A DNA stretch of 64,000 nucleotides from Geobacteraceae bacterium (GCA_024641085.1 JAHEDT010000009.1:1-64000); one strand, 5' to 3'. Positions 1 through 8,789 are shown, counted from the first letter of the stretch. Notes: generated from the sequence alone by a model not told the origin. Made by a program: numbers and translations.

Positions 1-92
1 ACTTCGATATCCGGCAGTCCCTGGGATGAAAGGACTCCCTTCCGTTCCTGGTTCCAGCGTAGCGCTGTAGAGTAGCTGTGTGTTTCAGCCAT
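1..92 (-). CDS. OsmC-like protein, N-terminal fragment cut by window edge
   Basis: An ATG at 90-92 on the minus strand, preceded by a good AAGGAG ribosome site, opens a frame that runs off the left edge of the window. The 30 visible residues begin MAETHSYSTALRW and continue through a KGVLSSQGLPDIEV stretch. This resembles the start of OsmC/Ohr-type proteins, which detoxify organic peroxides using paired cysteines. Those cysteines lie outside the window, so the call rests on the N-terminus alone. Confidence 0.55.
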   Translation of the reverse strand, partial: MAETHSYSTALRWNQERKGVLSSQGLPDIE

Positions 93-260
93 GAGATTCT
101 CCTTACATTTTAATTGTTAGTAAGTGACAGGAATCTGTTTGTCGTGGTTTGTGTCAATATTGCCCACATATGCTCTCCACGCATGAGAGACTATTTTAGC
201 TGATTTTCCTTCTATCCACAGTAAAGACCATCTAAGATTCATAACCCGCTCCCCTTATAA

Positions 261-303
261 TTGGGTGGGAGGGCCATTTTCGTATCGTAATGATGGTGAT
301 TTA
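261..303 (+). repeat. Dispersed hairpin repeat, type A, copy 1
   Basis: This copy keeps the right hairpin arm and tail of the type A repeat (AGGGCCATTTT, then a GATGGTGATTTATA tail); the left arm is degraded. It lies in the 93-379 gap, downstream of the minus-strand gene that ends at 380. I see no other feature in that gap. Confidence 0.6.
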
Positions 304-379
304 TAAAAACATAGGATAACCGCACGCTAAGCCAACAACTGCGCCTAAGCCCAAGTTTCCTGTAAACATTCACCTACCC

Positions 380-1711
380 TTATCCCCCCGCCCCAACACT
401 TTCAATACGTGCCTTCAAAACCTCGGACAAGGTCGGTTCCCCGCGATCGTCGTAGCGGTAACGGACCCTGAGACTCGGCTTATCGATGCGAATCAACCTT
501 GTCAGGTTGATGGGAGTGGCCAACAAAACCAGATCGCAGTCCGTTCGAGCGATGGTCGCTTCAAGGTCGGCAATCTGCCCCGTAGAATAACCCATCGCCG
601 GCAATGCCCGTTGCAAATGAGGATAACATTGGTAGGTATCGCGGATGGAACCACAGGCATAAGGGCGTGGATCAACAATCTGCGCCGCACCATGCTCTCT
701 GGCGGCAACCACTCCCGCCCCAAAAGGCATCTCGCCGTGGGTTAGGGTCGGTCCGTCTTCCACCACCAGCACCCGTTTGCCCCGGAGGCTCTTTCCCGGT
801 TCTAGCTCCACTTTCGAGTCGGCAAGCAAAATATCCGCCCCAGGGTTGACCGCCTCGATCTGAAGCCGAACCTGTTCCACCCTCTCCAACCCGGCGCTAC
901 TGACTTTGTTAATGATAGCGATATCAGCCATGCGCAGGTTGGTCTCCCCCGGGTAATAGAGGGTTTCATGGCCCGCGCGGAGGGGATCGAGAAGTGTGAT
1001 ATGGACATCGGGTCGGAAAAAGGGGGTATCGTTGTTTCCACCATCCCAGATAATAATCTCGGCTTCGTCTTCCGCCTCCTTCAGAATGGCGGCATAATCG
1101 AGCCCGGCATAGACAATAATCCCCTCCTCGACCAGCGGTTCGTACTCTTCCCGTTCCTCGATAGTACAGCAATGTAGGTCAAAATCCTCGTAGCGGAAAA
1201 AGCGCTGCACCCGCTGCTTTCGCAAATCCCCATACGGCATTGGATGACGCACGACCACAATCCGTTTCCCTAACCCCTGAAGAAATCGACAGATATGGCG
1301 GGTGGTTGACGACTTACCACAACCGGTTCGCACCGCACAAACTGCCACCACAGGCCGCCGTGAGGCGAGCATCGTGCTCCGCGCCCCGGGCAGATTGAAA
1401 TCGACACCACAGGCCTGCACCAGTGAAGCTCGGTGCATGAGTTCAACGTAGGAGATGTCGCTGTAAGCGAATACCACCTGATCAACCTTCAGACGACGAA
1501 TCAGATCGGGCAGCTGCGACTCGGCAAAAATTGGAATACCCTCGGGATAGAGCTTCCCGGCGAGTTCCGGGGGATAGATACGGCTTTCAATCAAGGGAAT
1601 CTGGGCGGCGGTAAAGGCGACCACCCGAACCTCCCGCGAGTCACGAAACAGGATATTGAAATCATGGAAATCGCGTCCGGCAGCCCCCATGATAAGGACA
1701 TTTTTAACCAC
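380..1711 (-). CDS. Cyclic 2,3-diphosphoglycerate synthetase-like GTPase
   Basis: This 443-residue protein has an N-terminal Rossmann-like segment (MVKNVLIMGAAGRDFHDFN) and a P-loop RTGCGKSS at about 128-135, followed by an IIWDGGNNDTPFF stretch near 218-230. It matches the family annotated as cyclic 2,3-diphosphoglycerate synthetase or related GTPase. In methanogens that enzyme makes an intracellular osmolyte. In bacteria the role of the family is unproven, so only nucleotide binding is safe to assign. The start is GTG at 1711 with an AAAGGGGGT ribosome site. The gene stands alone. Confidence 0.75.
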   Translation of the reverse strand: MVKNVLIMGAAGRDFHDFNILFRDSREVRVVAFTAAQIPLIESRIYPPELAGKLYPEGIPIFAESQLPDLIRRLKVDQVVFAYSDISYVELMHRASLVQACGVDFNLPGARSTMLASRRPVVAVCAVRTGCGKSSTTRHICRFLQGLGKRIVVVRHPMPYGDLRKQRVQRFFRYEDFDLHCCTIEEREEYEPLVEEGIIVYAGLDYAAILKEAEDEAEIIIWDGGNNDTPFFRPDVHITLLDPLRAGHETLYYPGETNLRMADIAIINKVSSAGLERVEQVRLQIEAVNPGADILLADSKVELEPGKSLRGKRVLVVEDGPTLTHGEMPFGAGVVAAREHGAAQIVDPRPYACGSIRDTYQCYPHLQRALPAMGYSTGQIADLEATIARTDCDLVLLATPINLTRLIRIDKPSLRVRYRYDDRGEPTLSEVLKARIESVGAGG

Positions 1712-2070
1712 AACGACCCCCTTTCCCAGGAAAAACTCCTTAAATTGTAATTGAGATCAGCGGGGTGACAAGCTCGGAGCAGGCAGTCGTGCAAGCGGGA
1801 TCACCCAATGAATTACCCCGTCGCAAGCAGCAGGGGATCAAAACCAACTTCGGACTATCTCATCGCAGCAACCTGCGAGGAATTTGACTCACAGAGATTA
1901 AATTAAAGAGAGAAAATCGTCTGACATTTTCCGCAATTTATGAATGACCAATCCAGAGTGGAAGGGCCATTTTTGTGTTTGATAGATGGTGACAAATAAG
2001 AATGGCCCATAGAGAAAACAAGAGTTATTCACCACCTTATTTATGTTGATTTGTGATGTAGGAAAATCTT
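1712..2070. other. Intergenic region holding repeat A copy 2
   Basis: I see no supported coding frame here. The only recognisable element is the type A hairpin repeat at 1942-1992. A second ATGGCCCAT arm about 40 bases further on could pair with the same GGGCCAT. Confidence 0.5.
1942..1992 (+). repeat. Dispersed hairpin repeat, type A, copy 2
   Basis: This copy contains CCAATCCAGAGTGGAAGG, then GGCCATTTTTGTG and the tail GATAGATGGTGA. An additional ATGGCCCAT at 2001-2009 is complementary to the GGGCCAT arm, so an alternative larger stem-loop is possible. Confidence 0.7.
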
Positions 2071-2319
2071 CTAGCCCAACCCCAAAGGTCGGATCAACTT
2101 CATAATTTGGTCTGGTTTAAGCAGTTTTCCTTGGGAAACGAGAACACCGTTAATGACTAAGCCCGGGCTACTCATACAACCGTAATTAGCAAATTCCTTG
2201 ATATCTGTTACCTTTTCAATCTCAACATCTTCTCCCAAGACAACTGCCGCCTCTTTAGCGTTTGCAGCCAGCTCGTTGCACTTGGCACATCCGGTCCCAA
2301 GAATCTGAATTTTTTTCAT
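2071..2319 (-). CDS. Small thioredoxin-like redox protein (MTH895/TM0996 family)
   Basis: This 82-residue protein begins MKKIQILGTGCAKCNEL and carries a CxxC redox motif (CAKC) near residues 11-14, plus a cis-Pro-type SSPGLVINGV loop. That matches the small redox-active disulfide protein family found beside ArsP-type permeases. The start at 2319 is supported by AAAGGAGATCGAC just upstream; a longer frame upstream lacks a ribosome site. It is the last gene of arsR-permease-thioredoxin. A role in reducing a metal(loid) or thiol adduct before export is inference from the operon. Confidence 0.85.
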   Translation of the reverse strand: MKKIQILGTGCAKCNELAANAKEAAVVLGEDVEIEKVTDIKEFANYGCMSSPGLVINGVLVSQGKLLKPDQIMKLIRPLGLG

Positions 2320-2351
2320 CGTCGATCTCCTTTCCGGTTGTTCTTGTACGA

Positions 2352-3674
2352 TCAATCAATGATAGCCCCGTAAATAAGCCCTGAAATTGTCGCCATAATA
2401 ATGACAAGCAAAACAAAGACGACCGTTTTCTTGGTTCCCATCACGGAGCGGATCACCAGCATGTTTGGCAGACTAAGAGCCGGACCGGAAAGGAGCAGGG
2501 CTAATGCAGGCCCTTTGCCCATTCCGGAACCTATCAAACCCTGGAGAATAGGTACTTCAGTCAAGGTTGCAAAATACATAAAAGCTCCCACGACCGAAGC
2601 GAACAGGTTCGCCCAAAGTGAGTTACCACCGACTAGGCCTGCGATCCATTGCGAGGGAATCAATCCCTCATGGCCGGGTCTGCCAAGTAAAGCCCCTGCG
2701 ACCAGAACTCCCCAGAAAAGCAGTGGTAGAATTTTCTTAGCAAAATCCCAACTGGTGTCGAACCACTCCTGAAGTTCATGATTGTTCCACTGTTTGGTTG
2801 TCAAAAGGATAGTCAGACCGATAGTAGCCGCAACGAAAGCCAACACTGGGTGCTCTGGAAATACTATTGAGAGGACCAGGGCCGGAGCAGCAATAATTAC
2901 CATGCACCATGGTTTCACATTAAACCAAAAGACAAGAATGATCGCCAACCCCAGAGAGAAAACACCGGTGATCAACCATTTAGCGGTATAAATGGCCTGC
3001 CACATGCCCGTAGGTTCTGCCGGTCGTCCCCAGTTGGCGAAAACCAGAATGCCAACCATGCTGGCAAAGAAGAGGGCGTTCTGCCACAAGGGGCGGGCGA
3101 CTTCAGGCTCAGGCATGGCAGCCGCCGCTGCGAACTTCTCCATCTCCTCCTTTCTAAAGAAGAGATGCATCAGAAGCCCGATAATGACGGAGAAACTAAC
3201 TGCACCGATTGCTCGGGCGATTCCCATCTCTGTGCCGAGCACGGCGGCGGTCAGAACGATTGCCAGGATGTTGATGGCAGGGCCGGAATAGAGAAAGGCG
3301 CTTGCGGGGCCCAACCCTGCACCCATTCGATAGATCCCTGCAAATAATGGCAGAATGGTGCAGGAGCAGACAGCCAGAATACTACCGGAGATCGAAGCAA
3401 CCCCGTAGGCCAGAACTTTGTTCGCTCTGGGGCCGAGGTATTTCATCACCGCTGCTTGGCTAACAAAAACCCCCACTGCTCCGGCAATAAAGAATGCTGG
3501 AACGAGACAGAGGAGCACATGTTCCTGAGCGTACCATTTGACGAGATAGAGTGATTCCCACAGGGCGTTTTCAACCTTTTGGGATTGCTGTAACCAGTCA
3601 ACTGGCAAGTAGTAGCATGCGACGAAGACGGTCATGATCGTCGCAAGGGGTTTCCATTCGTTTCTCCAACTCAT
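2352..3674 (-). CDS. ArsP/YraQ-type permease
   Basis: This 440-residue integral membrane protein has about ten hydrophobic segments. It carries the family signatures AVCSCTILPLFAGIYRMGAG and SGPAINILAIVLTA in the first half and a similar LSGPALSLPNMLVIRSVMG in the second, giving an internal two-fold pattern. It belongs to the permease family that includes ArsP, an exporter of trivalent organoarsenicals; the CSC cysteines are typical. Lying between an ArsR repressor and a thioredoxin-like protein, it is probably an inducible metal(loid) efflux permease. The substrate cannot be read from the sequence. Confidence 0.8.
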   Translation of the reverse strand: MSWRNEWKPLATIMTVFVACYYLPVDWLQQSQKVENALWESLYLVKWYAQEHVLLCLVPAFFIAGAVGVFVSQAAVMKYLGPRANKVLAYGVASISGSILAVCSCTILPLFAGIYRMGAGLGPASAFLYSGPAINILAIVLTAAVLGTEMGIARAIGAVSFSVIIGLLMHLFFRKEEMEKFAAAAAMPEPEVARPLWQNALFFASMVGILVFANWGRPAEPTGMWQAIYTAKWLITGVFSLGLAIILVFWFNVKPWCMVIIAAPALVLSIVFPEHPVLAFVAATIGLTILLTTKQWNNHELQEWFDTSWDFAKKILPLLFWGVLVAGALLGRPGHEGLIPSQWIAGLVGGNSLWANLFASVVGAFMYFATLTEVPILQGLIGSGMGKGPALALLLSGPALSLPNMLVIRSVMGTKKTVVFVLLVIIMATISGLIYGAIID

Positions 3675-3696
3675 GATCGTCTCTCAACTATTCATC

Positions 3697-3718
3697 TATT
3701 TGGCAAAGTTGCCAAATA
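3697..3718. promoter_or_regulatory. Perfect inverted repeat, likely ArsR operator
   Basis: TATTTGGCAA and TTGCCAAATA form 10-base perfect arms separated by two bases. The site lies between the arsR stop and the permease start. The half-site TTTGGCAA recurs in the arsR promoter at 4084, which points to a regulator-binding site rather than a terminator; there is no T-run. Confidence 0.6.
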
Positions 3719-3733
3719 TCTGTTCAAAAAAAT

Positions 3734-4066
3734 TTACTTGCCAACGGCCTCAAGGAGAGTGGCATGTTCCCGAGCATTCGACTCCAAAACAGATTCTACA
3801 CAACCGAAAAAGTTCAAAATACACGGCACTCGCAAACTGTAAAAAACCTGATTGCCACGCTTGTCATCGAGTACAACTCCAGCCTGTTTAAGAACTGAGA
3901 GATGTTTAGAAACTGTCGAAACATCGGCGCCAATCTGTCCGGTCAGGTCGCAAACACAGCGCTCTCCCCTTTCCAGTTCCTCGATAATGAAAAGCCTGGT
4001 CGGATGGGCCATCGCCTTGAGAACTTTAGCGCGAGCAGTGAGGATTGCTTTGCGATCATTGTACAT
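3734..4066 (-). CDS. arsR: ArsR/SmtB-family transcriptional repressor
   Basis: This 110-residue winged-helix protein contains AMAHPTRLFIIEELERGERCVCDL and STVSKHLSVLKQAGVV, the usual ArsR helix-turn-helix. The CVC pair in the DNA-recognition region is the classical alpha3 metal(loid)-binding motif of ArsR. A third cysteine region follows near the C-terminus (PCILNFFGC). The chosen ATG at 4066 has GGAGGTACTCC upstream; the 14-residue extension to 4108 has no ribosome site. It heads the operon with the permease and thioredoxin. It should repress its own operon until a metal(loid) binds. Confidence 0.9.
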   Translation of the reverse strand: MYNDRKAILTARAKVLKAMAHPTRLFIIEELERGERCVCDLTGQIGADVSTVSKHLSVLKQAGVVLDDKRGNQVFYSLRVPCILNFFGCVESVLESNAREHATLLEAVGK

Positions 4067-4083
4067 GGAGTACCTCCAATATG

Positions 4084-4110
4084 TTTGGCAATATAACCAA
4101 AAAGCCAAAT
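4084..4110. promoter_or_regulatory. arsR promoter region with TTTGGCAA half-sites
   Basis: TTTGGCAA at 4084-4091 faces GCCAAAT at 4104-4110, with an extra CCAAA at 4097-4101. These half-sites match the perfect palindrome at 3697-3718, so this is a probable autoregulatory operator just upstream of the arsR start. Confidence 0.5.
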
Positions 4111-4230
4111 GTATACAAGCAAAATCTTCCTCCCCTATGGCGTCTTATAAATCATCCAATATTGCTTGGCTTGACTGAATCTGGGAAAAAAGCAAAATTC
4201 TTAATGCCCCTGCAATATGAGAAAAGGCAC

Positions 4231-4275
4231 CTCCATAGCTGAAGGGCCATTTTTACGTCTTACAGATGATAATTT
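4231..4275 (+). repeat. Dispersed hairpin repeat, type A, copy 3
   Basis: The right arm and tail are well kept (GAAGGGCCATTTTTACG, TCTTACAGATGATAATTT). The left arm is degenerate. It lies directly downstream of the minus-strand lipoprotein gene that ends at 4306. Confidence 0.6.
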
Positions 4276-4305
4276 CCACGCACCACCGTTAATTTACTCT
4301 GGTCG

Positions 4306-5061
4306 TCATTCCTCTTGGCACTGCTCCAATGACATCTTGGCCTCCACTTCGGAGTACTGGTTTGCCATCGCCATCAGTGCTTCGCTGACAGCCTCCGCAA
4401 AAGCTTCATCCCGAATAGCCTTGTATCGCCATGCCGTCATAGACCATTCACCCGAGTCTCCGGACCCATGCAGTTTCCTGGTCTGACCGTGGGGAAGGAC
4501 CACGTCAGTCGTAAGTATTATGTGAAATTTTTTGATGACCGGACACGCAACACCTGCTGAGATAGAACAGAAAACAGCCCAGTAAACGATTGCTTGGGCT
4601 CCCGCACCTCCCGTTCCCTCTGCCCAGGTTCCAGACAATGGGGGAACGCGAACTGCAATGACTTCCCATATCCCAATCAACGTCAGGCACATCTGTTGTG
4701 CCGTCTTGAACTCAGCAAGAACTTGAATCAACAAGTTCCGAAATTCAAGATTTTCGGTTGCGTCGAGGATCACTTTATCGATGGGGCTGTTTGCCATACA
4801 CTCTAAAGCATTTAAGCCCTCCTGGTCGCTTAATTGGCGGAGACGTTGCACAATGAGGGCGGTGATATGATCCCTCCTCTCAGGAAGATAGTCAAATTGG
4901 GAAGCCTCTAATGGCTCGCCAGGCATCGGAGGCTTCGGCAAACAGCCATAAGAAACAATCTGGAAGCAGAGAATAATTGCTGCAAGGATTTTTAAGTGTG
5001 ATCTATTCTTCCGGAGGCGCGCACGGTCTTGTGCAAGGATTGAGTTATTGAACCTAGCCAT
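4306..5061 (-). CDS. Putative lipoprotein of unknown function
   Basis: This 251-residue protein has a basic N-terminus (RARLRKNRSHLK), a hydrophobic stretch and a lipobox-like IVSYGC at about 36-41, followed by the proline-rich LPKPPMPG. That suggests a lipoprotein with an unusually long leader. A second hydrophobic segment lies near 150-175 (AIVYWAVFCSISAGVACPV). The C-terminal part is helical and acidic. I do not recognise a family. A GGAGGAG ribosome site sits about 11 bases before the ATG, which is rather far. It appears to be monocistronic. Confidence 0.6.
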   Translation of the reverse strand: MARFNNSILAQDRARLRKNRSHLKILAAIILCFQIVSYGCLPKPPMPGEPLEASQFDYLPERRDHITALIVQRLRQLSDQEGLNALECMANSPIDKVILDATENLEFRNLLIQVLAEFKTAQQMCLTLIGIWEVIAVRVPPLSGTWAEGTGGAGAQAIVYWAVFCSISAGVACPVIKKFHIILTTDVVLPHGQTRKLHGSGDSGEWSMTAWRYKAIRDEAFAEAVSEALMAMANQYSEVEAKMSLEQCQEE

Positions 5062-5327
5062 TCAACAGAGTCTCCTCCGCCTCGACAGGCCGCACGTCCT
5101 ATGCCCAGAACCGAACTTGCTGTGGCATTACATAATTCAAATTATTATCACGTCTTTAAATCTTTACAACGTATGGCAAAGCAAAGGCACTGCTGCGCCC
5201 GTCTCATAAATCCTCTTGCATCGTTTGGAGGGTTTAAATAGGGCCGACAACCAAAAGTCTTACGACCTCTTAGTTCTGAGAAATTTACGGCAACATGCTG
5301 CCACTCCTCGCTCGTGGCCAATCGCGC

Positions 5328-6527
5328 CTAATAATCGCTTGTCATAATGAATAGTGGCTGCCGCTGGAAAGAATCATAGTTGGGTCGCAGCCGTACAGCA
5401 TTGTAGTGCTTGGAGACATCCACTACCTTCTTGTGGTCAGTGACAATTTCGATGGGCACGCTGTCGTAACAGCCATTGTGCAGGCAGACCAACCGCCCAA
5501 AGTTTTTTTTGGTTACCAGATCCAGGGCCAGGTTGCCAAACGCCATGGGTACGATGGAGTCGATGGCGTCGGGATCTCCACTACGTACCAGATAACCCAA
5601 ACGCTGACTCAACACATTGACCCGTCGCCCATTGTTGAAGCGCGGCGACAATTCCTTGAGCCCTTGTGCGACCTGATCGCCGATCCCTCCGAGTTTGCGG
5701 TGGCCGAATTGATCGGCCTCCTCCCCCTCGAAGTTCATTTCGCTTTGATGACTGAGGGTCGCACCCTCAGAGATCAGCACAACCGAATAATTGCTCGGAT
5801 GACGGCTGCGGTCGTAGCTGAGAAGTTCGGTCAGCAACCCCATCTCGAACGGATATTCGGGAATTATACAGCGATCGGCGGCACCCGCCATGGTCGGCAG
5901 CAGGGCAGAAAAACCCGCATAGCGGCCGAAGACCTCCAACACCAGAAAACGCTCGTGCGAACCGGCACTGGTGCGCAAGCGGTGGGTCAACTCGATGGTG
6001 CGGGTCACACAAGTCGAAAAACCAATGCAGTAGTCGGTGCCCGGCACATCATTGTCCATAGTTTTCGGGATTGCGACAACATTAACCCCTTCACCATGCA
6101 GACGCCTACCGTAACTGAGGGTATCATCGCCACCAATCGGAATCAGTGAGTCTATCCCCAGCCATTGCAGGTTCTGCAGCACCTCGGCCGTCAGGTCATT
6201 GATCGGCGCCGTGTAGGAGTCCCGTAAATGCAGCGGCACGTTACTGAGCGGAAGATGGCTTGGTCGGGTGCGTGAAGTGTGCAGAAAGGTGCCACCAGTG
6301 CGGCCGGCACGGTTGACGACTTCTCTCGTGAGCGCCTGCACGCAATGGCTGTTGTCGGCCTTATGGTCGCGCACAAGTTCGACCAGGCCGGCCCAACCTC
6401 GGCGCAGTCCGAGTACCCGGTAGCCTTCGCGCAGCGCTCGCACTGTTATTGCGCGAATCGCCGGATTGAGTCCCGGGACATCTCCCCCCCCGGTCAGGAT
6501 GCCGATCGTTCCCTTGGATGTCGCCAT
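5328..6527 (-). CDS. 6-phosphofructokinase, probably pyrophosphate-dependent
   Basis: This 399-residue phosphofructokinase phosphorylates fructose 6-phosphate. It shows the ILTGGGDVPGLN phosphate loop at about 10-21, GGDDT at 132-136 and the catalytic PKTMDND at 154-160. In the family, ATP enzymes carry Gly at both diagnostic positions (GGDG and PGT). Asp and Lys here are the residues associated with pyrophosphate-dependent enzymes, which work reversibly in glycolysis and gluconeogenesis. The ATG at 6527 follows AGGAGTTAAGGCT. A reversible enzyme would suit an acetate or amino-acid user; the donor itself is inferred. Confidence 0.85.
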   Translation of the reverse strand: MATSKGTIGILTGGGDVPGLNPAIRAITVRALREGYRVLGLRRGWAGLVELVRDHKADNSHCVQALTREVVNRAGRTGGTFLHTSRTRPSHLPLSNVPLHLRDSYTAPINDLTAEVLQNLQWLGIDSLIPIGGDDTLSYGRRLHGEGVNVVAIPKTMDNDVPGTDYCIGFSTCVTRTIELTHRLRTSAGSHERFLVLEVFGRYAGFSALLPTMAGAADRCIIPEYPFEMGLLTELLSYDRSRHPSNYSVVLISEGATLSHQSEMNFEGEEADQFGHRKLGGIGDQVAQGLKELSPRFNNGRRVNVLSQRLGYLVRSGDPDAIDSIVPMAFGNLALDLVTKKNFGRLVCLHNGCYDSVPIEIVTDHKKVVDVSKHYNAVRLRPNYDSFQRQPLFIMTSDY

Positions 6528-6654
6528 AGCCTTAACTCCTTAAAAAAAATACAGAGTAAGATGTGGATAGTGGCCTTTACTGTCTAAGGCGTAAGCAGTT
6601 ATTCTGCCTATAGTGAAAACAGTATCAATTATATCCAGCTGGGATGGGAGATCA

Positions 6655-6690
6655 AAGGGCGAGTCCTCTTATTTATCCTCCTATATTGAG
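6655..6690 (+). repeat. Short dispersed repeat, type C, copy 1
   Basis: AAAGGGCGAGTCCTC followed by TTATTTATCCTCCTATATTG recurs with few changes at 13295-13330. No hairpin is evident. It lies in the gap between phosphofructokinase and the DUF1508 protein. Confidence 0.5.
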
Positions 6691-6816
6691 TAGTTGGTGA
6701 CAATGGCGTAGAGATGCGATTTTCCTAAAACCCCTGACTTTTGAGAATCTAAAGAAACGACCCCTGGAGTCAATCCCCAGAGGCCATTTCAGCAAGACAT
6801 GTTTTATCAACCGACC

Positions 6817-7152
6817 TCAACCTGTTACGTCATCAATTTTGGCCTCTGGTGCATTCTTCTTTACGGACGCAATCCCGTTGTCCATGGCAGACTTGGACGA
6901 ATAATACTCACTTCGCCCTATCTCCTGACCATTGGTCGCCTTCAGGATGAAATAAGGCTCGCCTTTAGAATTGGTTCTTTCTTCAAACGCACCTTCACGG
7001 GCACTGTTCTTACGAACAGAATCAATGCCATTTTCTGCACTAGCTTTAGTCTTATAAAGCTCACTGGTTAAAATTACCTGGCCATTGGTTGCTTTCAGGT
7101 TGAACATAAACTGCCCATCCTTGGCTTTTTTCAACTCAAATTTTCCCGCCAT
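6817..7152 (-). CDS. YegP-like protein with two DUF1508 repeats
   Basis: This 111-residue protein is two tandem DUF1508 units. FELKKAKDGQFMFNLKATNG begins the first, and a GEPYFILKATNGQEIGRSEYY unit follows, each ending in an NGI(D/A)SV(R/K)KN element. Such proteins form a small alpha/beta dimer-like fold; their function is unknown. The start at MAGKF is chosen because AAAGGAGTCTAAA precedes it, while the upstream in-frame codons lack a ribosome site. It is monocistronic. Confidence 0.85.
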   Translation of the reverse strand: MAGKFELKKAKDGQFMFNLKATNGQVILTSELYKTKASAENGIDSVRKNSAREGAFEERTNSKGEPYFILKATNGQEIGRSEYYSSKSAMDNGIASVKKNAPEAKIDDVTG

Positions 7153-7375
7153 TTTAGACTCCTTTCGCATCAGTGACTCTAAGCCACCAAGACTGTTGTT
7201 TGTAAGCATATGTGTCAGAGTCAAGTATTCAGGAAATTGATCGATTTGCAACAGAGGGAGCATGAAAAAGCCACCTTGCTCGATACTGGGTGGTCATAAA
7301 TTTCAGGTTAAAGGGCGCCTTAAATGTGTCCATCAATAAGAAGTTGATTTTGGTCTCATTAGTCGTGACAAACAA

Positions 7376-7405
7376 AAACGGCCCCTAGTTGTCCAGGAGC
7401 CGTTT
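7376..7405 (-). terminator. Rho-independent terminator
   Basis: AAACGGCcCCT pairs with AGGaGCCGTTT around a short loop. On the minus strand it ends in a TTTTTG run, so it fits termination of the small gene at 7501-7752. Confidence 0.65.
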
Positions 7406-7500
7406 ACAATGAGACTATGATTCTTTTACTTGCGCCTGGCAGCAATAGTATCTCGGGCACCGATCAGCAATCTGTTGATTATGATTTCTTACTCTTGGCG

Positions 7501-7752
7501 CTAAAGCCAACAGATGGCAGCAGATCGTCTGTCGTGGCCGTTGAAAAAGCGAGAATCCTCACGTCTATTCTTGAACCGAATAGGGTCTATACCAACAGTC
7601 ACCCATCCACTTGATCTCCTGAACTTTATCACCTGATCTTTCTCTAACAATACGTCGAGAACCGAAGGTGTCAGAAGGTGATGGGTGCCATCGCCAGTAA
7701 TGGCTTCGATAGGATTCTGTCCTGGCCTTAAATGGGCTCTCCGCTCCGGCAT
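7501..7752 (-). CDS. GSU3473-family small protein
   Basis: This 83-residue protein contains FRRSSGWVTVGIDPIR. That matches the hallmark of a short conserved family of Geobacter-type bacteria (GSU3473 family), whose members carry KFKRSTGWVTIG-like cores. Function is unknown. Here the N-terminal part (residues 1-30) is basic and proline-containing, and the C-terminal tail after the motif is about 20 residues long. The ATG has AGGAGG upstream. Recognition is from memory of the motif, so it is moderately sure. Confidence 0.65.
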   Translation of the reverse strand: MPERRAHLRPGQNPIEAITGDGTHHLLTPSVLDVLLEKDQVIKFRRSSGWVTVGIDPIRFKNRREDSRFFNGHDRRSAAICWL

Positions 7753-7863
7753 ACACGCCTCCTAGAAAAACACCGAGAAGCCCCCCTCAATGATACTTAT
7801 ATTTAATCATCTCATAATAATTTTCAAGCAATTTGATTGAAGCATTATAACCCTGACAAATAG

Positions 7864-7905
7864 GAATGACCCATGCAGAGCGGGCTGGCCGTTTTTGACT
7901 GTATT
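7864..7905 (+). repeat. Dispersed hairpin repeat, type A, degenerate copy
   Basis: GAATGACCCATGCAGAGC followed by GGCTGGCCGTTTTT keeps the general type A shape, but the arms no longer pair well and the tail has diverged. Confidence 0.4.
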
Positions 7906-7970
7906 GGAAGGCCTCGCAAAAAATTCTATCAAGGCAATAGCGCATATTCTGGGATAAAATTGAGAACGAT

Positions 7971-8789
7971 CTAGAAACCAACTGTCACGTATAAAATTGG
8001 CCCGGGCATTTCAATGTCGTATTTCTCTTTCTTGGAATTGGCCTTGTATGTAATGTTTGCAGTGCGGTAAGCATAACCGGCACCAAGGCCGACATTCCGG
8101 AACGGCCAGTATTCCAGGGTGCCGTTCACAAACAGCAGGTCGCCTTCGTAATCACCATAACTCAAGCTCATCCATCCTCCCCCGTAATTGAAAATCACAT
8201 CGTCCCTGAATGCATAGGCACCACCAACATAAAGATTCGGCAGCGGTGCCGTCAGGTCTTCATCTTCGCTGCGGAAGGTGTCACTGCCGTCACCGACCGA
8301 AATATTGGCGGACACCTCCAGACTGAAGTCGACTACGTGGGCTCCGATCCCTGCGCCAAAGTAGGCCCTCTCCGTTCGGTAGATGTCGTAACCGACGTTC
8401 ACCACATAGAGGTCAAAGCTCAGCTTGGACTTGATTTGCGCACCGACTGTCACGACCAGATCGTTAAACTCGAAGTCCTTGCTAGCTGCGTCGCTGCCAT
8501 TATCGTCATAGTGAAAATAGTCCACAGACAGGCGCCAGCGTTCACCGAGGCGAAGATCGCCGCCCAAAAAGAGAGCTACCTGCTTTTCTTGAAGGTCCAG
8601 ATCATCAAGATCGAGGTTGATCGTAGGTCGATCCTCTCTCGTGGAACTGAAATCGCCGCTCATATCGTAGGCGATCGCCCCAGCGCGCAGGGTCAACCGT
8701 TTATCCCAGTTTTTGGCTGTCACCTCGGCGGCGTGGCCCTGTAGGCAGAAAACCAGGACGATCGGTATCGATAACAAGAAGGTTTTCAT
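7971..8789 (-). CDS. Outer-membrane beta-barrel protein
   Basis: This 272-residue protein starts with a clear signal peptide (MKTFLLSIPIVLVFCLQGHA, cleavage after AHA-like site). Alternating hydrophobic and polar strands follow (WRLSVDYFHYDD, SFDLYVVNVGYDIY, VGLGAGYAYRTANITY), and it ends in ILYVTVGF with a terminal phenylalanine typical of outer-membrane barrels. The predicted strand count suits an OmpA/OmpW-size barrel of 8-12 strands. No specific transport function can be assigned. It is monocistronic, with only a weak ribosome site before the ATG. Confidence 0.75.
   Translation of the reverse strand: MKTFLLSIPIVLVFCLQGHAAEVTAKNWDKRLTLRAGAIAYDMSGDFSSTREDRPTINLDLDDLDLQEKQVALFLGGDLRLGERWRLSVDYFHYDDNGSDAASKDFEFNDLVVTVGAQIKSKLSFDLYVVNVGYDIYRTERAYFGAGIGAHVVDFSLEVSANISVGDGSDTFRSEDEDLTAPLPNLYVGGAYAFRDDVIFNYGGGWMSLSYGDYEGDLLFVNGTLEYWPFRNVGLGAGYAYRTANITYKANSKKEKYDIEMPGPILYVTVGF

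Noticed and set aside
7787-7981. 64-codon open frame overlapping the degenerate repeat
   Set aside because: Runs through a repeat copy and has no ribosome site.
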